Assembly (NCBI GenBank): GCA_014529385.2
Contig: CM043959.1
Location: forward strand, 61,084,253 to 61,148,252
Reading direction: 5' to 3'
DNA from: Adiantum capillus-veneris
Taxonomy: Eukaryota; Streptophyta; Polypodiopsida; Polypodiales; Pteridaceae
DNA length: 64,000 bases
Shown: piece by piece, positions 57,257 through 64,000 of the stretch
How positions within the stretch are numbered: position 1 is the first letter of the stretch
Layout of the letters: each line of letters begins with the position of its first letter
Notes under the pieces: model-generated
What the model saw: only the letters and a program-made list of their open reading frames with translations
Database searches by the model: none
Told to the model about the DNA's origin: nothing
Position numbers and translations under genes: made by a program

Positions 57257-57552
57257 TATGGTGTTGGTATTTTAATCTAACTCACTCTCCCTTCTTGGGT
57301 GAGTATTGCAACCCGGGGAAAAAAAAACCTACCTTCTCATGTGACTAATTGAAATCGTTGCTTAAAAAAGACCATTTTCTTGGACATGTGTAGTTACACA
57401 ACCAACAAATTTTAGGATATGTTTTGGAGATTTATAACTAAAATGGCTCCTTTCATTTTATTAAGGTTCACGTTGACCATTTCTAACCATAAATTTTCTC
57501 CTTCTCCCCCTCCTTTCAACTGGCTGTTTGGAATTTTCAACTGCCTCAAGGC

Positions 57553-57962
57553 TAGGGTAGAGGGGCCAGTTGTGGTACGCCCCCCCAGAGAAAAGACGCA
57601 TGAACCCCTAATTTTAATATGTTTGGGGACCAAAATAAGCACAAAAAAGTGGAGTTGAAACGGCTAGTTCATTTGAAATAAACCCTTCTCATTGGCCAGG
57701 GCGTGGGTTCAAGACGTTGTGGCTGCATTTTACTTCTTTTGGCCCCCATTGGTGTTCTTATTCATACCGATTTTTGATACACTTGATTTCGAAAATCGTG
57801 CCGCGACTACCGACTTTCAAACCCGACCAATCCCAAATTATTTTTCCTGAAGGCTTATGAAAAGGCGATTAAATTGAGTTACTCAGCGCAAAAAATTGAG
57901 CTCGGAGGAAGGAGATTCAAGCTCCCCAAGTTACCCGTCCCCCTACTGGCTCCTCTACCCTA
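57553..57962 (+). mobile_element. Pogo-derived MITE, copy 2
   Basis: 406 bp (57,555-57,960), GGGTAGAGGGGCCAGT to ACTGGCTCCTCTACCC, flanked by TA. Its interior differs from copies 1 and 3, but it has a B-box-like GTGGGTTCAAGAC. Confidence 0.82.
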
Positions 57963-57999
57963 AACTGAGGCACAATTTTCTCGAACATTGCGAGTCGTA

Positions 58000-58085
58000 A
58001 TAGACATGGAGCTGGTGGATGTACGGTGTTGATATTTTAATTTATCTAACCCTCCCTTGTTGGGTGAGTATTGCAAAAAAAAAAA
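58000..58085. other. Related empty site of the pogo-like insertion
   Basis: CATGGAGCTGGTGGATGTA runs straight into CGGTGTTGATATTTTAAT and GTTGGGTGAGTATTGCAA. The same two flanks border the large element at 46,055 and 57,258, so this is a paralogous copy lacking the insertion. Confidence 0.78.
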
Positions 58086-58465
58086 AAAAGGATACGTTTT
58101 GAGATTTATAACTAAAATGCCCAATTTGTTGACCTTAAAAATAAAAAGCCAATGGATTTACAGCTGAGATTTTTCATTTTCAACTAGGCAATTTACACTA
58201 CAAACGAAGAGATGCTTTTAATTTCACAACCTCGATATGATGAATTTCCTTTCATTTTATTAAGGTTCACGTTGATCATTTCCAACCAGAAATTTACACT
58301 AAAGACTGGAATTTGAGCAGCATAAGGTCTATCCTTTGGGTGAAAATGAAAAGTTTCAACTGAAAATGCATTTGACCTTGATTTTCAAGGTAAAAATTTA
58401 GGCATTTAGTTATAAATTCTGCCAAACATCCTAGATTTTGGTGCAAATCTCTGCTGACGTCTCAC

Positions 58466-58873
58466 TAAGGTAGAGGAGCCAGTATAGAGACGACGAAGTT
58501 GAAGCAGGTGCTGAGGGAGCTTTCCTTCACTATTTTCAGCGAGAGAGGAGGTAGCAAGAAGCTCTCGTGTGGGCGCAACAATAGCAAAAGACGGCACCAG
58601 CTATGACGGACTGTCGTGAAAACGCGTAGCACATCTTTGAATTCGTGTGTAACAAAATCGAGCACCAGTAGGAAGACGACCCCGGGGGTAAATGGAAATG
58701 TTGATGCCAGTAGGGATTGAACCCTCCCATCCGAGTTTTGGAAAACACCTCATCTCTGAGCTAACCATTGCACGCACGAGAAGAGCTTGCCTTTGGTGCA
58801 ACTTTGTCTTTTTTATTGGGGGTAGAGAGGGCTCTCCTTTGGGGCCCGGCCACTGATTGGCTCCTCTACCCTA
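58466..58873 (-). mobile_element. Pogo-derived MITE, copy 3
   Basis: 404 bp (58,468-58,871), flanked by TA, inverted relative to copy 1 and nearly the same throughout, including the tRNA-like module (B-box complement GGATTGAACCCTCCC). One end reads AGGTAGAGG instead of GGGTAGAGG. Confidence 0.85.
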
Positions 58874-61750
58874 CATTGCCCTTGAGAAACATGGCCAAGA
58901 AAATGGTCTTTTGAGTATTGATTTGGACATGTGAGGGGGATTCTGATTTCACTCTCTACCTAAGCTCTAAATGATAGTTTAAAATATTTTAGAAGTTGTG
59001 GGGACGATTTCACTCGGGTCTTGGGGTCGAGTGCAACCAAGCTTGAAGCAACCCTAGTAATGCTCATGGACAATATGTGACACCTCGCACAAGAAGTGTG
59101 ATCTGCTAAAATAACCAATTTTGGAAGTTAAACATGTGAGGGGGAATCTTGGGGATTGATGTGTCCACATATGTACCAGCATTGAAATGACATGTGTACT
59201 TTGTCTATATATATTTATTTATTTATTTATTTATTTATTTACATTAACTTGAAAAGTTGAGATGTCTCTAGCAGCTCTATATTCTATGCGGATAGCTTTA
59301 ACAATTTTGCATGTGCTACAGATGAGTTATAAACCATTCAAATCATTGACCATAAAATTGTCGAGGCGTTGCAATTTGCACCTAAATAGGAAACTTAAGC
59401 TTAACTCAATCTTTCTACATGCACACACAAGTTTTTCCTTTGTTTTGAAATATGAAAATATGAATCCTAGGGGCTCTTTGGGATTAAGGTTAGTTAGAGG
59501 CCAGCCAAAAAAGGAAGAGGGTGGTGAACAGACTCTATATACTCTCAAAATAGTAGGGGGACAAAGTAGTCTTACACTTCTTAATGGTCTCTTATCTAGT
59601 AAGAAGGTGCGGGGTGGGGTTTTTTTTTGGAGGGGAGGGAGAGACACTTAGAGTCTCCAAGTTTCTCTTTTTTTGCCCCGGTTTTGAAAAAATCTCAAAA
59701 ATAAAAAATTTTAAATGTTTTTCAATTTTTTGTAAATTTAATCTCTTTAAAATCCCTTAAACCTATTTTATGGTCAAAAAGACATTTTTTGACTTCAAAA
59801 TGTCAATATCATACACCAAAAACCCCTAAAATTGAAAAATTTTAAAACAAAATGAAACACCATTTTCTACTCTCCAAAGGCCCTCCAGACCTGTCCCATA
59901 CCTGAAAAGTCATTTTCTCTATTTAGAACCCCATTTTTCAAGCCCTCCTTAGTTCCGACCATTACACTCATCCTCTACTCCAACACACTCTCTCTACTAC
60001 CACCTTCATTGTAGCACCAAGGAAGCTCCTCTCTCTTCCCCTCCCACCTCCCATTGCCACACTAAGCAAGCGTCATCCACCTTCTCCTATCTCCATTGTG
60101 ACACCAATTAAGCTCCTCCCCCTTCTTTGCCACTCCCACCTCCGATTGACACACCAACCGAACTTATTCCCTTTCTCCCACATGCATTATAGCAACAAGC
60201 AAAGTCCTCCTCCTCCTCCTAATTTCTTTACTCACATTTGACAAGCTCTACTTCGCAAAGACAGCCAAAGAATGAGGTTACTAGATTTGTATGCAACAAC
60301 ACAAGAGGTGTAGATAGTGAGTGGGTGTCGCAAGAGTTTACCAAAGGGTCTTGGGTATACATGAAACCATCTACTATTGGGCCTCACCATGTTTGAAACC
60401 ATGGAAACTTGGATCGTCATTCAAAAGAAAAACTCCGTGGCTTCAAGAATCGCAAGAACAAGAGGACCATAGCCGTTGTAAAACATGTTTTTTCAATGTC
60501 AAGCATGTAAGTGCAACAACTTGCTCGATTCCCACCACATTGTGAGTGTATGTTTTGAGAATACAAAGCTAGGTATGAAGTCACAATGGAATCTTTTTAT
60601 GGCTACATAATTATAATTTGGAATGCTTTTGCAGTCATATTTTCATCTACATTGGTGGAGGAGTAGCCACTTCATAGCTTCTCTGGTACATTCAAAGCTA
60701 TACATGCAAATTTTGGAGCAACAATTTTTGCACACCTTTGTCTGATCAAATTGGTTCAAAGAACACTCCTACATTGTACCAACTACTATGCAATGTTATA
60801 TGAAGCTTGAACCCATCCATGTATCTTCCTTATTAAGTATGGAGTGACCACCACCAAATTTATGGTTGGTAGCATCTTTCAAGAAAAAAATGGTATCAGA
60901 TGTCCAAAACTCCTTGAAATATTAAACAGCTTATAAGTCTATGGGTTTAAGTTGGTGTTTGCATGTTCATTGTTTTGTGTATATCTTTAAAGAGTTTGCA
61001 TTTGCAGAGATAACCACAATGTTTGTATACAAAGATGAGATTAGGAGAATTTGGGGAGGCTTTTAGAAGAGAACTAGAATTGTATTGAGGACATGCACAA
61101 TGGAAATAGGTACCAGTGTAGGGCAGGAGCATCAGGTATTGGGATGCACTATTTAAAATATTGCACCTCTTTGTACATGCGATTTCACTACGATTTCTAG
61201 ATGTGCAAGCTTGGAGTGTGGACTCGCTTACACTGTGTAGAGGGAGCTACTGCAAGCTTTGACATTATAGTGAGGATGCCCAATGATGCTTTCCAAGCTA
61301 TCCAAGTGAACAAGCATTGGACTCTCAATAGTGTGCGATAACATATTTAGCCATTATGGGTTTTGAGGACCTTCAGATAGCTCAATTTCATCTCCAAGGT
61401 CATAAGGTGAGAATGTTTTCACGAAATTTTTGGTCCATCAAAGTTTGACGTTTATTGCTTCACTTAATGTTGAATTTTTCAGATTGGAAAGAGAATGGAA
61501 GACAAAATGAACCTCTAGGATAATTGGGGCGTGGATGAAACTATACTATCGCTGGTATAGCTTAGTTACTCTTACATTTTAAAAGAATTCCCTTTGTAAT
61601 CAATTTGCTTATCTTAATTGGCACATTTTGGAATTTGAACATAATTTTTCATTCAACAATAGAGGTCTTGTGTACAATTTGTTTCAATACCATTTTAATG
61701 TACCTTGCAGAATCTTGGCATCAGAATGAGGCGACATTTTCTACAACTCC
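58874..61750. other. No recognisable gene
   Basis: Non-coding. (TTTA)n at about 59,208-59,240. A 129-codon frame at 59,262-59,651 and a 106-codon minus-strand frame across it show no motif. Confidence 0.5.
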
Positions 61751-61754
61751 TTTG

Positions 61755-61845
61755 TCTTTTACCCTTGACTGCCTCAACCTGTGCTCACTAGTAGGAATCC
61801 CGAAGCACCCTTGGTTAGTTTGTTATTGGCATGGAGAGCCTTTCT

Positions 61846-61914
<69 letters not shown>
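61755..61914 (+). repeat. Low-copy repeat unit with (CT)n(CA)n
   Basis: TTGACTGCCTCAACCTGTGC and AGCACCCTTGGTTAGTTTGT precede GGCATGGAGAGCC and a CT then CA tract. Related units at about 62,215-62,350 (minus) and 63,515-63,770. Confidence 0.75.
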
Positions 61915-61916
<2 letters not shown>

Positions 61917-61921
<5 letters not shown>

Positions 61922-62029
61922 AACGTCGTAGGAAACTATACCAAGAGACCTTAAAGATCTATCTGCGGACGAGGAGAGTTGAACTCTAGACGTGTTATTC
62001 AAGAGGGAAATTAAATAACCAATCTACCA

Positions 62030-62030
<1 letters not shown>
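61917..62030 (-). repeat. SINE-like unit, copy 4
   Basis: Same 3' end (TTTTAACGTCGTAGGAAACT complement) and B-box-like AGTTGAACTC as copies 1-3, truncated before the A box at CTACCAAGCGAGAG. It abuts (GA)n. Confidence 0.5.
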
Positions 62031-62035
<5 letters not shown>

Positions 62036-62097
<62 letters not shown>

Positions 62098-62165
62098 AAG
62101 AAAGTGTCTCCATGTTGAACTCTAGACCTGTTATTCAAGAGGGAAATTAAATAACCAATCTACCA

Positions 62166-62196
<31 letters not shown>
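62036..62196. repeat. (GA)n tracts flanking a duplicated SINE-like fragment
   Basis: GA at about 62,036-62,093 and 62,169-62,196. Between them, 62,117-62,168 repeats the middle of copy 4 (TTATTCAAGAGGGAAATTAA). Confidence 0.85.
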
Positions 62197-62199
<3 letters not shown>

Positions 62200-62407
62200 A
62201 AGAAATTGTCTCCATGTTGATACCCGACCAAGGGTGCTTCGCAGTTCCTGCCAGTGAGCACAAGTTGGGGTAGTCAAGGGATCTTTTGACAATAGAGAGC
62301 ACCTGCAACGCCACGTACATGAACAAGGCAATTGTGGAGAGGAGAGATCACTAAGAGACATAGTATCTGTAAATGTGTGTGCATGTGTGTGTGTGCACGT
62401 GCGTGCT

Positions 62408-62551
62408 AATAAAAATAGGAAAATGGTATAACCTTTCTATCACCCAAGTGTGGTAGATTGGTTATTTCATTTCCCTCTTGAATAACAGGTCTTGAATTCA
62501 ACTCTCCTCATCGGTTAAGGTCTTTTGGGATAGTTTTCTACGACGTTAAAA
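62408..62551 (+). repeat. SINE-like unit, copy 5
   Basis: Plus orientation: TATAACCTTTCTATCACCCA, A-box-like TGGTAGATTGG at 62,451, B-box-like TTGAATTCAACTC about 40 bp on, ending CTACGACGTTAAAATA. Followed by (TTC)n(CT)n(CA)n to 62,638. Confidence 0.55.
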
Positions 62552-62555
62552 TACT

Positions 62556-62557
<2 letters not shown>

Positions 62558-62638
<81 letters not shown>
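62558..62638. repeat. (TTC)n(CT)n(CA)n compound microsatellite
   Basis: Three successive simple repeats. Confidence 0.92.
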
Positions 62639-62639
62639 C

Positions 62640-63605
62640 ATTAGGAAAAGTTTGGACTAAAAAATGGGCCTTGTAAGAAATATTGATGTGGCATAGCTTT
62701 CAAAAAGTGGGGATCGGTAAATTTTTTGCAAATAAGATCCAAACTTGTCGGAGGTTGGATATTTAGAATCTACTCTTCAAATGCTATCTATTGATATATA
62801 GCATGCATGTATCGGACATTGCCTTCATGTAGATCTAGAAAAAGGTGATTTTATATTACCGTAACGGTAACAAAACCTGGCTCATTGAAAAAAAATGGCA
62901 TAACTTTCATAGAAGTCATCCAAACTTTTCGGACCTTGGCTCTTTAGAATCCATTTTTCAAGAACTTTCCAATGATAGGTCATATCATGGGGTTCTAAGC
63001 AATATTTAGAGGGGTCTACCTGGTTGCTTTCTTTTGTACAACTTTGATGATGTGACACTCTTAAAAGGCCCAAAAATGAGTTCAAAATTTTCCTAATGAC
63101 ACACACACATATATCCTATCTCTTTCTATCTTAGTGATCTCTCCTCTCCATAGTTGCCTTGGTCATGTATGTGGCATTGTAGGTGCTCACTAGTGTCTGA
63201 GAATCTTATCGGAGTTGAGCCAGATTGAAGTTGAGGCATGCTCAAAGTCCGAGGCCACTTTGTGTCTTCATTGCATCTTCTACCATGTGTTCAGACATGA
63301 TATCAGTGCCATAAATGACACGACCATCATGGATGCTTGGCAGTGGCTAATCCAATATGCTTTTGGACCGAGTTGAGGGAGAAGAGGCTAATCCAGTCCT
63401 GTTTTGGGCTATTTCAAGGGAGAAGGAGATTGCTCATTTATTCCTAGTTTTTCCAGGTTTGAACCGATTCACCTATGTAGAGGGTATGGACCATCGTCTA
63501 TGACCTCTATATATTATCCTTGACTACCCCAACCTATGTTCCTTGATGGGAACCTCGGAGCACCCTTGGTCACTTATATTGATAGTTTGTTATCAGCATG
63601 GAGAG

Positions 63606-63669
<64 letters not shown>

Positions 63670-64000
63670 GTCAGATATCCAGTCTCTTTCTATCTTAGTG
63701 ATCTCTTCTCTCCACATTTGCCTTGTTCATGGATGTGGTGTTGTGGGTGCTCTCTAGTGTCAAAGGATCTTTCGGAGAAGCTAGGTTAGAAAGATGATGA
63801 ATCACTTTAGGGAATGACCACACGCGGGGGGGGGGGGGAGTAATTGTTATGGATTATCCCTCTCTGCCTCGTAACCGCACTTTAGAAGGGTGCAATTAGA
63901 AATGGACACGTTACCCCCTCCCTTTTTTGCGTGTGTGAGTTGAGCTTGTCGCATCACATTTTGTCAATTAATCCTGCCAATCACCCTCTCTCGTGGAGGC
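62640..64000. other. No gene; third low-copy repeat unit and (CT)n
   Basis: 63,515-63,770 is a unit related to 61,755 and 62,215, with (CT)n at 63,610-63,666. A 13-bp G run is at about 63,826-63,838. The rest shows nothing coding. Confidence 0.55.

Larger units (their letters stand above)
46055..57258 (+). mobile_element. Pogo/Tigger-like (Tc1/mariner superfamily) transposon, 11.2 kb
   Basis: Terminal inverted repeats GGGTAGAGGTGCCAGT (from 46,057) and ACTGGCACCTCTACCC (to 57,256) are flanked by TA (46,055-46,056; 57,257-57,258). Both ends carry the same GTGCC variant, while the small relatives carry GAGCC or GGGCC, which supports pairing them. The flanks joined across a single TA resemble an unoccupied locus at about 58,000-58,080. 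Inside are a split transposase gene (47.3-48.56 and 51.27-52.41 kb), about 2.7 kb of foreign DNA between the halves, a short-LTR retroelement (52,802-55,636) and a 3' region. TA duplication and a D-D-D catalytic domain with Psq-type N-terminus define the pogo group. Confidence 0.85.

Overview
This window is nuclear DNA of a land plant and consists almost entirely of transposable elements. The evidence is spliceosomal introns (GT...AG), a plant-type CACTA element (TNP2 with DUF4218-like and DUF4216-like regions), Ty3/gypsy elements (one with a chromodomain), plant-style LTRs primed by initiator tRNA-Met, and very abundant (CT)n/(CA)n tracts. No conserved single-copy host gene was recognised. 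A seed-free vascular plant (fern or lycophyte) is my guess, but the sequence does not settle the lineage. Almost every coding region carries stops or frameshifts.

Layout. 1-2.9 kb: decayed ORFs, one sharing a motif with the CACTA accessory ORF, then GA/CT arrays. 2.96-3.35 kb: an intact short ORF of unknown function (-). 3,583-8,044: a Ty3/gypsy chromovirus (-) with 123-bp LTRs and target-site duplication ATAGG; its RT/RNase H is deleted. 8.1-11.1 kb: a broken Mutator-like transposase (-) with a degenerate SWIM finger. 11.8-12.8 kb: GC-rich CACGTG-type repeats and (CA)n. 12.9-17.4 kb: a multi-exon decayed gene (+) whose pieces resemble a ParB-like domain followed by a DNA methyltransferase; this is the most unusual item.

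17.9-33 kb is a nest. An old Ty3/gypsy gag-pol relic (+) is split by a CACTA element (18,258-28,885, TSD AAA), which is itself split by a young short-LTR element (20,385-23,036, TSD GTAAT, identical 142-bp LTRs). 33-37 kb is mostly non-coding. 37.1-38.4 kb holds two TIR elements with tRNA-like (A box/B box) interiors. 39.4-45.7 kb holds several unusual genes: an unknown ORF (+), a Ulp1-like protease with a histone-H1-like basic tail (-), an intact-looking spliced ORF (+), and an RNase H-fold-like transposase with a coiled-coil ORF upstream (-).

46,057-57,256 is an 11.2-kb pogo/Tigger-like transposon. It has matching terminal inverted repeats, a TA target duplication and a related empty site at about 58.0 kb. 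Its transposase gene is split by about 2.7 kb of unidentified DNA, and a second copy of the short-LTR element (52,802-55,636, TSD ATGAC) lies inside it. Three roughly 405-bp elements with the same termini (38.0, 57.6 and 58.5 kb) look like its non-autonomous derivatives. 59-64 kb is non-coding with SINE-like units beside (CA)n/(GA)n tracts.

The window therefore records insertion events rather than a working gene system. Identical LTRs and clean TSDs mark the short-LTR family as recently mobile, while roughly 10% LTR divergence marks the chromovirus as old.
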